Under the pieces are notes generated by a model. That model was not told the origin of the DNA and ran no database searches. It saw nothing but the letters and a program-made list of their open reading frames with translations. From the NCBI RefSeq assembly GCF_964028355.1, contig NZ_OZ034761.1:620001-684000 (forward strand): a stretch of DNA of 64,000 nucleotides, given 5' to 3'. How positions within the stretch are numbered: the first letter of the stretch is position 1; the number at the start of each line of letters is the position of its first letter. Positions 9,953 to 20,386 of this stretch are shown piece after piece. The position numbers and the translations under genes are program-made. Source of the stretch: Wolbachia endosymbiont (group B) of Gerris lacustris (GTDB lineage: Bacteria > Pseudomonadota > Alphaproteobacteria > Rickettsiales > Anaplasmataceae).

Positions 9953-11289
9953 GGGAACGTTCAAAAAAGTGTGTCAAGCCGCATTTTCAATTCAACTCAA
10001 TTTTTAATCTGCCAGGAAAAAAGATATCAAGTTGAGACATAGTTAAAGCCCAGTTAGGCAAAGCAGTAATCCACTTTTGCTCTACCTTTTTTATAGCACA
10101 ATATACCTGTTTGTACAAGGCATTTGTACTGGTAAATGAACCTTTAGTTTTAGTAAATTTTCTGATCTGTCTATGCAACCCCTCAATTGGATTGGTGGTG
10201 TAAATCATCTTCCTAACTGGCCCAGAATACTTAAAATAACTAGATAAATTTTCCCAATTGTTTTGCCACGATTTTGTAACTAAGGGATATTTTTCACTCC
10301 ATTTTTCTTCCAGCTCAAGCAAATAATTCTCAGCGATTTCTTTACTTGAAGCACGATATATTTTTTTCAAATCATTCATGAAAACTTTTACATCTTTGCT
10401 AGATACATATTTCAGTGAATTCCTTATCTGATGCACTATACATAGCTGTACTTCTGCTTTAGGAAATACACTATTTATAGCTGTAGGAAAGCTTTTTAGT
10501 CCATCAATGCAGGCAATTAAAATATCTTCTACTCCTCTTTCTTTGAGGTCATTTAGAACTCCCAACCAGAAGTTAGCTCCCTCACTTTCAGCCAAATAAA
10601 AACCTAATACTTCTTTTCTGCCATTTTGATTTATACCCAATATATTATACATGCATTTACTTACGCAATGTCCGTCCTCCTTGACCTTAAAAAACATGCC
10701 ATCCATGAACACTATTGGATACACTGATTGCAGTGGACGGCTGCGCCATTCATTGATTATTGGTAGCAATTTATCAGTAATACTGGATATCTCTGCTGCT
10801 GATATTTTATGGTCATATATTTCCTCAACGTGTGAAGCTATGTCTCTGTATCCCATGCCACTGGCGTATGTACTTAAGACCTTTGCTTCAAGTTCTGGAT
10901 GTAGGCTCGTTTGCCTTTTTTTGACTATTTGCGGTTCAAAGTTTCCCTCCCTATCTCTTGGTGTTAGCAGCTCAAATGAACCTGCACTCGTGCGTAAAGT
11001 TTTTGCATTTCTCCCATTTCTTCGGTTATTTTCTTCACTTTTAGCTGACATGTGGCTTTCTATTTCACCTTCCAGACTTGCCTCTAGCAACCTTTTTATA
11101 AACGGTGTTAATGCTCCATCTCTTCCTGTCAATGGTCTTCCTTCTCGTATAGATGACAGGATATTTGTTTCTAATTCTTTATAATCTACCAACCCATTAG
11201 TTCTATTTGCTTGACTCATATCAAACCTCCATTTTTTATATCAATTTATTACTTTTTTTTCGGTTTGACACACTTTTTTGAACGTTCCC
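9953..11289 (-). mobile_element. Complete IS256-family element
   Basis: 1337 bp with matching terminal inverted repeats (gggaacgttcaaaaaagtgt at 9953 and its complement ending at 11289). The flanking 8 bp (ccttaact and gagattta) do not match, so the usual 8-bp duplication is absent and the locus was rearranged after insertion. Confidence 0.9.
9987..11219 (-). CDS. IS256-family transposase
   Basis: 410 residues, the full family length. The N-terminal ~110 residues bind the ends; the central RNase H-like domain holds D (VFMDGMFFK), D (ACIDGLKSF) and E (TNPIEGLHRQIRK), with the C/D-rich QLCIVHQIRNS motif typical of the mutator group. It is the only intact IS256 transposase in the window and could mobilise the two sub-types of remnant around it. 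Confidence 0.93.
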   Translation of the reverse strand: MSQANRTNGLVDYKELETNILSSIREGRPLTGRDGALTPFIKRLLEASLEGEIESHMSAKSEENNRRNGRNAKTLRTSAGSFELLTPRDREGNFEPQIVKKRQTSLHPELEAKVLSTYASGMGYRDIASHVEEIYDHKISAAEISSITDKLLPIINEWRSRPLQSVYPIVFMDGMFFKVKEDGHCVSKCMYNILGINQNGRKEVLGFYLAESEGANFWLGVLNDLKERGVEDILIACIDGLKSFPTAINSVFPKAEVQLCIVHQIRNSLKYVSSKDVKVFMNDLKKIYRASSKEIAENYLLELEEKWSEKYPLVTKSWQNNWENLSSYFKYSGPVRKMIYTTNPIEGLHRQIRKFTKTKGSFTSTNALYKQVYCAIKKVEQKWITALPNWALTMSQLDIFFPGRLKIELN

Positions 11290-11754
11290 GAGATTTAACA
11301 TCATTGCTGGTCTGGTAAACCTCAAACATGAGTTTTAATTGATCCTGCTGTTGACCTAACTCATGCTGAATTTAGTTCCATACCGTTTCGCAGTAGGTCT
11401 ATTGCCAACCAAAACCATACTTTTTTTGTCTTCTTACCAACAAAACTCCACATTTAGTTGCGTTCTACTACTATTTTGCGTTTGTTGATATTTACTCTAT
11501 ATGGCTCTTCAATTTTTTACGTTGTTGTATTTTTTATTTACATAATTTTGTAAATGGGTTTCTGAGATTGCTGTAACTCTTCCGCTACAGGAATTCTCTC
11601 AACTATCTACTAAATTCCATTCTTCCTGTGTAATATACTTTTTCTTTGCATTTTTCACGAATTGCTCGCCACATTCTTTGCATTTATATTGTTGTTTTCC
11701 GCTTTTCAACTTACCGTTCTTAACGCACCTGCCGCTGCACTTAATATATTCCAT
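11290..11754 (-). pseudogene. IS1-family transposase relic
   Basis: From ATG 11754 the frame reads MEYIKCSGRCVKNGKLKSG and then QYKCKECGEQFVKNAKKKYI. This C-x3-C...C-x2-C pattern with VKNGK and KQ-Y-C resembles the InsA zinc-binding region of IS1. Several stops follow, and further down the same strand codes for WSFVGKKT-like sequence reminiscent of the InsB catalytic core, with frame changes. The relic is truncated by the IS256 end at 11289. The IS1 call rests on motif memory only. Confidence 0.55.
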
Positions 11755-11908
11755 TCTAGTATAATATTTCTTACCTTATACTGGCTTTTTTTCCTTAAGA
11801 TACACTTATATCATGAGTTGTTGAGGGCTACCTAAGAGTGAACTGACGGAATTTGTAAAGGAGTTTTATAGCTTAGTTACATGATACTAACACTCAAGTA
11901 AATTTTCA

Positions 11909-12508
11909 TCAATGACGCAATTTGCTATGTCTATATCTCACATAGCTTACAACTTGCTTTACTCCTTTTACTTTTCTTGCAATTGCTATTGCAGCTTTTA
12001 ATTCTGCCTTATTTTGAGCTATACCCATCAAATAAACGACTCTATCAACTGTATTAACGCTATAATTAATTGATTTAATATTTCTTTTTCCCAGAAACCT
12101 TGTGCTTATCTCTGCTGTTATCATACCATCTACAGTAACGTCTAGCATAGAAGCCATTTTAATTGGTGTAACTCTTATTTCATTTATCACTTCTTTAATC
12201 TCTTTTTGCTGCCAAGCTATTTTCTCTGCTGTGAGTTGCTTTTCAGGATTATCAACATTTCCAATGAGCAATACTCTCCCTTCACTTACTTTAACTTTTA
12301 TAGATGAGAACAGTCCGTGTTTTAAAAGCCCCTTATTGATTCTTATTACTATAGTTGTATCATCAATAATGTTTCCCAAGGATTTATCTTGCATTGTTAT
12401 TGCTGTAGCCGCTGCAGTTGCTGTTACCACTATACCACCCACAAAAGTCGTACAGCCACTCTGTGTAATCAAAAAAATTGCGAGTAAGAAGCTTGCTATT
12501 AATCTCAT
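11909..12508 (-). CDS. BON-domain lipoprotein (OsmY/DolP-like)
   Basis: 199 residues. Starts with an N-terminal signal sequence ending at a lipobox-like TQSGC, so a lipid-anchored periplasmic or outer-membrane protein is likely. Two BON domains follow (about 55-120 and 125-195), each with the alternating basic/hydrophobic pattern and central glycine (VKVSEGRVLLIGNV; VNTVDRVVYLMGIA). Related proteins help maintain the outer-membrane barrier. It stands alone between the IS1 relic and tRNA-Leu. Confidence 0.85.
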   Translation of the reverse strand: MRLIASFLLAIFLITQSGCTTFVGGIVVTATAAATAITMQDKSLGNIIDDTTIVIRINKGLLKHGLFSSIKVKVSEGRVLLIGNVDNPEKQLTAEKIAWQQKEIKEVINEIRVTPIKMASMLDVTVDGMITAEISTRFLGKRNIKSINYSVNTVDRVVYLMGIAQNKAELKAAIAIARKVKGVKQVVSYVRYRHSKLRH

Positions 12509-12761
12509 TATTAATTTCCAGAGTTTAGAGCCTTAATTAAAGATTAATAAGCTTTTTTTATTGTGTAAATACTATAAATTGAATAAGCCTTGAATATTTC
12601 TAAGACAGTACTTATCTTAATAGTGTTAGTTAAAGTAATTCAGGCTTAGATTCATAGTGGAGTTAACCAGTATTATAAGTTCAGTCTGTGGTACTAAAAT
12701 CTAATCCTTAAATTGCATAAGATGACAGAAGTGGTTATCTATAAGTTAATGAAGGGCTCTT

Positions 12762-12843
12762 GCGGATATGGCGAAATTGGTAGACGTGCCAGGTTTAGGT
12801 CCTGGTGAGCTTGCTCGTGGGGGTTCAAGTCCCTCTATCCGCA
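12762..12843 (+). tRNA. tRNA-Leu (anticodon TAG)
   Basis: Acceptor stem GCGGATA pairs with TATCCGC; anticodon stem CCAGG/CCTGG encloses the loop TTTAGGT with anticodon TAG. A long variable arm and the T-loop GGTTCAAGTCC are present, as expected for a leucine tRNA. CCA is not encoded. Confidence 0.95.
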
Positions 12844-12998
12844 CTTAAAGTCATGTAACTCAGGTTTTAAGAGAAAATTTATAATCACTAAGTACACTTT
12901 TGTTTGTATAAGAACCTGTTCTTAAGGATTGTATTTAACTTAAATTCTGGTAAAATGGCTTTATTAAAACATAAATAAAATATTGATAACAGGTTGTA

Positions 12999-14342
12999 AT
13001 GTCTAGTAATATAACTCAAAATGCAGTCGAAGCAGATACATTAAGTAATATATATACCTATAAGGAACTTAGTGTAGATAAACTAAAGTATGAGTATGAA
13101 ATCACAGTTAGTAGTGATTATATAGAACAAAAGATAAACTCTAGATTACAAGAAATAGCGAAGGATGCAAAATTGCCTGGATTTAGATCCGGAAAGATGC
13201 CTTACGATCTTGTTGTTACAAATTATAAAAACGAAGCTTTGGAATATGTGATAAACGATACGATAGACTATTGCTCAAGTGATTTAATGAAAAAAATCGA
13301 AGTTAAGTCTCACATCCATCCTAAGGTTGATATTATGTCATTACCAAACCTGGATAAAAAGGATGAGAAAGGTGACTTTCTGTACAAATTATCTTTTGAA
13401 TCGATGCCAAAAGTGCCAGCAATAGATCTTGATAAAATAAATTTGAAGAAAGTTAAGGCAAAAATCAAAGAGGGAGACATAAAAGAATTTATTGATTCTA
13501 TAAAAATAAAATTTCCTAATTTTGTCTCTGTTGATGATGCTTCTTATCAAGCAAAAAACGAGGATAAACTGATAATTGACTTTGAAGGACGAATTAGAAA
13601 CAAGCTCTTTCAAGGTGGAAGTGGCAAAAATTTTACTGTTAATTTAGGATCTGGAACATTTACAAATGGTTTTGAAGATCAATTAATTGGCATGAAAAAG
13701 GGGGAAACAAAAAGCTTTAAGTTGAGATTTCCTGAAGATTATCAGGTAATTTCCCTTGCGGGGCAGGAGGCTGCTTTTTCTGTTCGAGTTAATGATATTC
13801 AGATTGCCGAAGATTTGCAAAGTGATGATGAAATAGCTAGGAGAATTGGTTTTGAAGATCATTCTTCGCTAACAAATCATGTAAAAGAAGTAATTGATAA
13901 TCAGTGTAAAGAAATGGGAGATCTCTTAATTAAGAAAGAGCTATTTGATTGTTTGGATGCTAGTTATAGTTTTGATTTGCCTATAGAAGTAGTAAAACAG
14001 GAACAGCAGAGAGTGGAAAGAGAGTTGAATGCTAAAGATGATTCTTGTAAAGAAGCTGAAAGACGTGTAAAGCTTGCAATGTTGTTTATGGAATTCAGTA
14101 AAGAACATGAAATATCATTAACTCAAAGTGATATTATGAACGTTATTGTAAATCAATATGTCAGTAAAGATGTATCATTTGACAGAGTATTTAAACATTT
14201 TAAATCAGATGGACAATTTCAGGAATTAGTTAGAGGGCAAGCGCTTGAGTATAAAGTGACAGATTATATGATAGAAAAAGTTAGTAAAGAAGAACAGATT
14301 GTTTCTGTGAAAGAATTAAAGGAATTATTTGATAATATTTGA
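12999..14342 (+). CDS. tig: Trigger factor
   Basis: 447 residues. Ribosome-associated folding chaperone and prolyl isomerase. The ribosome-binding signature is recognisable near residues 60-70 ([14 protein letters not shown]). A central FKBP-type domain spans about 180-265 ([31 protein letters not shown]). The C-terminal helical chaperone arms follow. It is the first gene of a tig-clpP-clpX-lon cluster, an order common in proteobacteria, and its stop overlaps the region just upstream of clpP. Confidence 0.95.
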   Translation: MSSNITQNAVEADTLSNIYTYKELSVDKLKYEYEITVSSDYIEQKINSRLQEIAKDAKLPGFRSGKMPYDLVVTNYKNEALEYVINDTIDYCSSDLMKKIEVKSHIHPKVDIMSLPNLDKKDEKGDFLYKLSFESMPKVPAIDLDKINLKKVKAKIKEGDIKEFIDSIKIKFPNFVSVDDASYQAKNEDKLIIDFEGRIRNKLFQGGSGKNFTVNLGSGTFTNGFEDQLIGMKKGETKSFKLRFPEDYQVISLAGQEAAFSVRVNDIQIAEDLQSDDEIARRIGFEDHSSLTNHVKEVIDNQCKEMGDLLIKKELFDCLDASYSFDLPIEVVKQEQQRVERELNAKDDSCKEAERRVKLAMLFMEFSKEHEISLTQSDIMNVIVNQYVSKDVSFDRVFKHFKSDGQFQELVRGQALEYKVTDYMIEKVSKEEQIVSVKELKELFDNI

Positions 14343-14353
14343 TAGGAAAAGGT

Positions 14354-14968
14354 ATGACTCTTATACCAATTGTAGTTGAACAAACTAGTCGCGGTGAGCG
14401 CGCTTATGACATATATTCAAGGCTAGTAAAAGAAAGAATAATTTTCGTAACTGGCCCTGTTGAAGACAACATGGCCAGCGTAATAGTAGCACAGCTTTTA
14501 TTTTTAGAATCGGAAAATCCCGATAAAGACATTTGTATGTATATTAACTCACCAGGTGGTGTTGTAACTGCTGGTTTGTCGATCTACGATACAATGCAGT
14601 ATATAAATCCAGACGTTTCAACTTTGTGTATAGGTCAAGCTGCATCTATGGGTTCTTTGTTGCTTACAGCTGGTGCGGAGGGTAAACGTTACTCGCTGCC
14701 TCATTCAAGAATTATGATACATCAGCCATCTGGTGGTTATCAAGGTCAAGCAACTGATATAGAAATACATGCTAATGAAATTTTGCGAGTTAAGAAAAAA
14801 CTAAATCAAATTTATGAAAAACATACTGCAAATTCACTGAAGAAAATTGAAGGAATGATGGAAAGAGATAAATTCATGGATCCTGAAGGAGCAATGAAAA
14901 TTGGCTTAATTGACAGAGTAATAGCTGAGCGTAAAGATATGAAGATTGAAAATATTAAAGTTAAATAA
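14354..14968 (+). CDS. clpP: ATP-dependent Clp protease proteolytic subunit
   Basis: 204 residues. I chose ATG 14354 ([16 protein letters not shown]), the normal ClpP N-terminus, over an upstream TTG. The catalytic serine is S98 in [10 protein letters not shown], the histidine H123 in [12 protein letters not shown], and the aspartate lies in the [13 protein letters not shown] segment. It forms the barrel that degrades substrates unfolded by ClpX, the next gene. Spacing to clpX is 11 bases. Confidence 0.96.
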   Translation: MTLIPIVVEQTSRGERAYDIYSRLVKERIIFVTGPVEDNMASVIVAQLLFLESENPDKDICMYINSPGGVVTAGLSIYDTMQYINPDVSTLCIGQAASMGSLLLTAGAEGKRYSLPHSRIMIHQPSGGYQGQATDIEIHANEILRVKKKLNQIYEKHTANSLKKIEGMMERDKFMDPEGAMKIGLIDRVIAERKDMKIENIKVK

Positions 14969-14979
14969 AAGGTAGTTTA

Positions 14980-16257
14980 ATGGATAACAATAATGATTTA
15001 CACTACTGTTCTTTTTGTAACAAGGCACAAAACGAAGTAGATAAATTGATTACTAACTCTTCAGATGGTTTAAAGGTGTTCATTTGTAATGAATGCATAG
15101 AGTTATCCCATAAAGCAATAAGTCAAAAGAAAGAGAGGGCTTTTAATTCAGATCGTATATCTGATATGAAGCTATCACTAAAGAAACCTGAAGATATAAA
15201 AAATTTTCTTAGCAAGCATGTTGTAGGTCAGGAACATGCGCAACATGTTTTATCTGTAGCTATGTATAATCATTGTCAATCCATGGTGCAACTTCATTCT
15301 ATAAGTGATATTGAAATTGAGAAGTCAAATATAATGCTTATTGGCCCTACAGGTTCTGGTAAGACTTTGCTAGCAAAAACACTTGCTAAAGTTTCAGATG
15401 TACCATTTGCTATGGCTGATGCAACAACTTTGACTGAGGCGGGTTATGTAGGTGATGATGTAGAAAGCGTGTTGTCACGTCTATTGCAAGCTGCAAATTA
15501 TGATGTTGCAAAGGCACAGCATGGTATAGTGTTTATCGATGAAATAGACAAGATCACAAGAAAGTCTGAAAGCGCTTCAATAACCCGTGATGTTTCAGGT
15601 GAAGGGGTCCAACAAGCTCTACTAAAAATCATGGAAGGTACGGTTGCTTATGTTCCTCCACAAGGAGGGCGAAAACACCCGCAACAAGAGTTTATACAAG
15701 TAGACACTAGTAACATACTATTTATTTGCGGAGGAGCTTTTGAAGGCCTCAATAAGATTATTGAGGCAAGAAAAAAGGGAACATCAGTTGGCTTTGGAGC
15801 GGATATAAGTCAGTCTAAAGCACAAAAGAAAAAAAATGCTTTACGCGATGCTCAACCTGAGGACTTAATCAAATTCGGTTTGATACCCGAATTTGTAGGG
15901 CGGGTTCCGATAATTGCTGTTTTAGATGAGCTGAATCATGAGGATTTAATACATGTATTAACGGAACCAAGAAATGCGCTAATAAAACAATATAAAGCAT
16001 TACTTGCATTTAGCAAAGTAACCCTTGAGTTTTCAGATGAAGCAATATCAGCTATTGCTAAAAAAGCTATAAGCTATAAAATAGGTGCAAGGATATTACG
16101 TACTATCTTAGGGTCACTTTTGCTTGATGTTATGTATATATCCGGCAACGGAGGTTTTGAAGGTAGCACTATAACGGTTACTAAGAAAATGGTAGAATTA
16201 GGCAAAGCGACGATTAATCATAATAATAAGGGTAGTGTTATAACGGTTAATGATTAA
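14980..16257 (+). CDS. clpX: ATP-dependent Clp protease ATP-binding subunit ClpX
   Basis: 425 residues. The N-terminal zinc-binding domain shows CSFCNK and CNECIELSH. Walker A is GPTGSGKT, Walker B is FIDEIDKI, and the sensor/arginine region ([11 protein letters not shown]) is present. It unfolds substrates and feeds them to ClpP. It lies in one transcription direction with tig, clpP and lon with only short gaps, so co-transcription is likely. Confidence 0.97.
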   Translation: MDNNNDLHYCSFCNKAQNEVDKLITNSSDGLKVFICNECIELSHKAISQKKERAFNSDRISDMKLSLKKPEDIKNFLSKHVVGQEHAQHVLSVAMYNHCQSMVQLHSISDIEIEKSNIMLIGPTGSGKTLLAKTLAKVSDVPFAMADATTLTEAGYVGDDVESVLSRLLQAANYDVAKAQHGIVFIDEIDKITRKSESASITRDVSGEGVQQALLKIMEGTVAYVPPQGGRKHPQQEFIQVDTSNILFICGGAFEGLNKIIEARKKGTSVGFGADISQSKAQKKKNALRDAQPEDLIKFGLIPEFVGRVPIIAVLDELNHEDLIHVLTEPRNALIKQYKALLAFSKVTLEFSDEAISAIAKKAISYKIGARILRTILGSLLLDVMYISGNGGFEGSTITVTKKMVELGKATINHNNKGSVITVND

Positions 16258-16272
16258 TTTGAGGTATATATT

Positions 16273-18729
16273 ATGAGCATTGGACGTGCTGTAAACTTTA
16301 ATTCTACTGTATTACCAGTATTACCTCTAAGAGATGTAGTAATTTTTCCAAATATAATGTTGCCTTTATTCGTAGGTAGAGAAAAATCTGTTCATGCACT
16401 AGAGTATGCAATAAGTAGCAGTAGTCACCAAAACGAGATTTTTCTCATAACACAAAAAGATGGTTCTATTGATAATCCAGAGCCAGAGAATCTTTATGAA
16501 GTAGGTGTGTTAGCAAACATTATACAACCATTAATAAAACTGCCTGACAATGCAGTAAAAGTCGTGATTCATGGGGTAAGAAGGGGAAGAGTTATAGAAT
16601 ATATTAGCTCTCACACTTTGTTACAGGCCAGAGTAGTGTTGGATGGTCATTATGAGCATGGAGAAAATGAAGATAATATTGATTTAGAAGCTTTAAGGCG
16701 TTCTGTTATAGATGCATTCGACAATTGGTGTAAACTAAGCAAGAGAAGTCGACCCGAGATTATTATTGACCCCATTGATCAAGTCAAAGAGGTTAATCAA
16801 ATTGTAGATATGATAGCTTCGAACTTAAATATAAAGGTATCAGATAAGCAAAACATACTTGAAGTTTATAACCCAAAAGAGCGTTTAAAAAAAGTTTTTG
16901 CTCTCATTGAGAGAGAAATAAGTATTTTGAGCGCACAAAACCGCTTGTATAAGACAATTAAATCACAGGTTGAAAGTACTCAAAAAGTCTACTACCTTAA
17001 TGAGCAATTAAAAGCTATACAGAAAGAATTAGGTGAGTTTGAAAATGGGGATGAAGGGAATATACTCAATGAATTTGAAAAAAAGATAAATGAAACAAAG
17101 CTTTCTGAGGAAGCAAAAGAGAAAGCCATAACTGACTTAAAGAGATATAAGAAAATGAATCCCATTTCTCCTGAAGCAACAGTTATATCTAGTTACTTGC
17201 ATTGGTTGCTTGATTTACCATGGGGAAAGTACAAAGATGCAAAAATTAACTTAAATACGGCTAAAAAAATCTTAGATGAAAATCATTATGGCATAGAGAA
17301 AGTAAAAGATAGAATAATAGAATTTTTAGCAGTATTAAAGAGAGTAAAAGAGATAAAAGGTCCTATACTTTGCTTAGTTGGACCGCCAGGTGTTGGTAAA
17401 ACTTCTTTAGCTAAGTCTATGGCAAGAGCAGTAGGAAGAGATTTTGTTCGCATGGCTCTTGGTGGTGTGCGTGATGAGTCTGAGATACGAGGGCATAGGA
17501 AAACCTATATTGGCTCAATGCCTGGTAAAATCATTCAACACATGAAAAAAGCTAATTCATGCAACCCGCTTTTTCTGCTTGATGAAATAGATAAGATGGG
17601 TTCTGATTCGCGTGGTGATCCTGCATCTGCATTACTTGAGGTTTTGGATACTGAGCACAATAAACATTTTACAGATCATTACTTGGAAGTTGAGTTTGAT
17701 CTTTCAAGTGTAATGTTTGTAGCCACAGCAAATAGCTTAAATTTACCGCATCCTTTGCGTGATAGGATGGAAATTATACAATTATCTGGGTATACCGAAG
17801 ACGAGAAGATCAGTATTGCTACACATCACCTTATTCCAAAATTAAAAAAAGAGCATGGTTTGCATCAGAAGGAGTGGGAAATAACCAATGAAGCATTATA
17901 CGAGTTGATACGTTTATATACACGTGAAAGCGGCGTGCGAAGCATGGAAAGGGAACTTGCAAAACTCATGAGAAAAGCAGTTAAAGCAATATTAACTGAT
18001 AAAAATAAGAAAATATCCGTAGAGATTGGTAATTTACAAGATTATCTAGGGGTACGTAAGTATACCTTTGGCATTGCAGAAAATGAGAGTTTGGTAGGGA
18101 TAGTGACTGGGCTCGCCTATACCGAAACAGGTGGTGATATTTTGATGATAGAATCAGTCCTAATTCCGGGCAAGGGAGAGATAAAATACACAGGAAAGCT
18201 TGGAGAGGTTATGCAAGAATCTATAAAAGCTGCGTATAGTTATATTCGATCAAATTGTTTGTTTTTTGGTATAAAGCCCGAAAAATTCCAAAATAATGAT
18301 ATACATTTGCATGTACCTGAGGGTGCTGTACCAAAAGATGGCCCTTCTGCTGGAGGTGCGATATGTACGTCTATTGTTTCTCTTATGACAAATATACCAG
18401 TTAACAAAAATGTTGCTATGACAGGCGAAGTGACATTGCGTGGTAGAGTTTTAGCTATTGGGGGCTTAAGAGAAAAATTGCTTGCAGCACTCAGAGGATC
18501 AATCAAAACTGTGATTATACCAAGTGAAAATGAAAAAGATATGCAAGAGATTCATGCAAGCATCAAAGAGGGGATCAACGTAGTTTTTGCTAAGAATATT
18601 GATGAAGTTATGAAAGTTGCTTTAACTCGCCCTATTACTTCAATTGATGGTGATAATCAAAATAGTCTACCTTCCTCCATAGAAAATAAAGATAGTACCT
18701 TCTCTGCGTTAGAAACATTAAAGCACTAA
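16273..18729 (+). CDS. lon: ATP-dependent protease Lon
   Basis: 818 residues. N-terminal substrate-binding domain (LPVLPLRDVVIFP), AAA+ domain with Walker A GPPGVGKT at 370-377 and Walker B FLLDEIDKMG, and C-terminal protease domain with the Ser-Lys dyad S692 (PKDGPSAGGA) and K735 (GGLREKLLAA). It degrades misfolded and regulatory proteins in the cytosol. Last gene of the cluster. Confidence 0.97.
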   Translation: MSIGRAVNFNSTVLPVLPLRDVVIFPNIMLPLFVGREKSVHALEYAISSSSHQNEIFLITQKDGSIDNPEPENLYEVGVLANIIQPLIKLPDNAVKVVIHGVRRGRVIEYISSHTLLQARVVLDGHYEHGENEDNIDLEALRRSVIDAFDNWCKLSKRSRPEIIIDPIDQVKEVNQIVDMIASNLNIKVSDKQNILEVYNPKERLKKVFALIEREISILSAQNRLYKTIKSQVESTQKVYYLNEQLKAIQKELGEFENGDEGNILNEFEKKINETKLSEEAKEKAITDLKRYKKMNPISPEATVISSYLHWLLDLPWGKYKDAKINLNTAKKILDENHYGIEKVKDRIIEFLAVLKRVKEIKGPILCLVGPPGVGKTSLAKSMARAVGRDFVRMALGGVRDESEIRGHRKTYIGSMPGKIIQHMKKANSCNPLFLLDEIDKMGSDSRGDPASALLEVLDTEHNKHFTDHYLEVEFDLSSVMFVATANSLNLPHPLRDRMEIIQLSGYTEDEKISIATHHLIPKLKKEHGLHQKEWEITNEALYELIRLYTRESGVRSMERELAKLMRKAVKAILTDKNKKISVEIGNLQDYLGVRKYTFGIAENESLVGIVTGLAYTETGGDILMIESVLIPGKGEIKYTGKLGEVMQESIKAAYSYIRSNCLFFGIKPEKFQNNDIHLHVPEGAVPKDGPSAGGAICTSIVSLMTNIPVNKNVAMTGEVTLRGRVLAIGGLREKLLAALRGSIKTVIIPSENEKDMQEIHASIKEGINVVFAKNIDEVMKVALTRPITSIDGDNQNSLPSSIENKDSTFSALETLKH

Positions 18730-18829
18730 ATTGAAAAAGTTTATGCAATTTTCGTTTCTTTTTTTTTAACCTCAAAGCTTTGATTTGAATATATAAATTA
18801 CAAGTAACATATATGGCAATTTCATAAGT

Positions 18830-20386
18830 TCATTTTTCAAGCATATATTGCAATATCTCACTAGCAATTGCAACATCTTGGCGTGGAGTTTTGCCGTGTT
18901 CTATAAACACTGAGATTGCATAGCGCGGATCATGGTAGGGGCCATAAGCGATAAACAATTTATGACTTTCACCTTTAGAGTTTATCTCTGGTGTACCGGT
19001 TTTGCCAGCAATTTGTATACTGCCTAGTCCTTTTCTATAGTTAGAATTCACCACGTCAAACATAGCTTTTCGAACCACACTAAGATGCTCATGATTCACA
19101 TCAATATCAAGAAAGTATTGCCCTGGTTTACTCATCTCAATGTGGGGAATTACCTCTTTTCCTGTTGCAACCCTCGCTGCAAGAACCGCAAGCTGTAATG
19201 GCGTTGTAAGTAAATACCCTTGTCCTATAACTAAGTTAATGGTATCACCTAAATACCACTCTGAATATAGCTTGCGTGCACGCCAATCCACATCAGGCAA
19301 CAATCCTGGAGCTTCTTCCTTAAACATTCCAATTAATGGTCCACTTCCAATACCAAATTTGCTAGCCATTTCTAGTAGAGAATCTACATTTATTTTTTTT
19401 CCTATATTATAAAAGTAAGTGTTGCATGAGAAGGCCATTGCCTCGTTTAAAGATACATATCCATGGACTTTGCTTTTTAGGCAACGAAATTTTCGTTCAC
19501 CTATTTTCATATAGCCCCTACACGAGAACTTTTCTTCTGGTGTTATTATTCCATCTTTTAAACCTGCAAGCGCATCTATTATTTTAAATATTGAACCAGG
19601 TGGAATTTGATATGATAATGCACGGTTTACAAGCGGTAATGAAGGATTGTTTAAATTTTTCCAAGTTTCATTTGATAATCTGCTAGTGAAAAGATTATTA
19701 TCGTAAGAAGGTGAATTATATAATGCTAAAATTTCTCCGTTATTTACATCAATTACCACTGTGGAACCTTGGTGGTCTTTAAATATCTCTGCAATTTTCT
19801 TCTGTAAATCAACATCAATTGTCAGCTGTATATCTTGTCCGTCTTGCTGCGGTATGCTAGATAACTCTCTCATGATACGCTTCTTAGAATTTATTTCCTG
19901 CTCAGATTTTCCGGTCTTGCCTTTTAATATATGATCATATGTATATTCAATTCCACTAACCCCTGCTTCATTTATGTCTTGCTGTCTTTTTGTATATCCG
20001 ATTATATGAGAACATATCGAACCAAACGGGTAATAACGTTTATAAAGAGCAGTTATTTTTGTATCTGATGATTTTGTTGCATCAGGTTTAATTTCTGATA
20101 ACATCTGCAAATCAACTTCCCTAGTAAAGGTTTTTTGCCCATCAAATAAAACAATATACGAAATTTTGTTTACTGCGAGTTCAACGCTATTCCTATCCAA
20201 AATCCTGCCTCGTTTAGGCATAATAGTAACAACTTTTATCCTATTATTATTGGATAGCACTTCATATTTTTGTCTATCTCGTACTTGTAAAGTATACAAC
20301 CTATAACTGAAAATAGCAGAAATAGTAAGCTGAATACCACCTAATATGAATGCCCTGCGGTTGAAGACCTTGTTTTTTGTCCACAT
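18830..20386 (-). CDS. mrdA: Penicillin-binding protein 2 (peptidoglycan transpeptidase)
   Basis: 518 residues, slightly shorter than free-living homologues. One N-terminal membrane anchor, a dimerisation domain (MPKRGRILDRN), then the transpeptidase domain with the three penicillin-binding motifs: S265-x-x-K268 (PPGSIFKII), SCN (AFSCNTYFY) and K462TGT (IAGKTGTPE). It cross-links stem peptides in the elongation complex of rod-shaped bacteria. In wall-poor Rickettsiales its retention fits residual lipid II use. Its start overlaps the upstream deacetylase by 46 bases, so the two are probably co-expressed. Confidence 0.93.
   Translation of the reverse strand: MWTKNKVFNRRAFILGGIQLTISAIFSYRLYTLQVRDRQKYEVLSNNNRIKVVTIMPKRGRILDRNSVELAVNKISYIVLFDGQKTFTREVDLQMLSEIKPDATKSSDTKITALYKRYYPFGSICSHIIGYTKRQQDINEAGVSGIEYTYDHILKGKTGKSEQEINSKKRIMRELSSIPQQDGQDIQLTIDVDLQKKIAEIFKDHQGSTVVIDVNNGEILALYNSPSYDNNLFTSRLSNETWKNLNNPSLPLVNRALSYQIPPGSIFKIIDALAGLKDGIITPEEKFSCRGYMKIGERKFRCLKSKVHGYVSLNEAMAFSCNTYFYNIGKKINVDSLLEMASKFGIGSGPLIGMFKEEAPGLLPDVDWRARKLYSEWYLGDTINLVIGQGYLLTTPLQLAVLAARVATGKEVIPHIEMSKPGQYFLDIDVNHEHLSVVRKAMFDVVNSNYRKGLGSIQIAGKTGTPEINSKGESHKLFIAYGPYHDPRYAISVFIEHGKTPRQDVAIASEILQYMLEK

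Noticed and set aside
9953..11289. 8-bp target duplication of the complete IS256
   Set aside because: Flanks ccttaact and gagattta do not match.
18730..18829. Possible terminator with a T-run between lon and mrdA
   Set aside because: Only a weak palindrome (caaagctttg) and the T-run is not placed directly after a stem.
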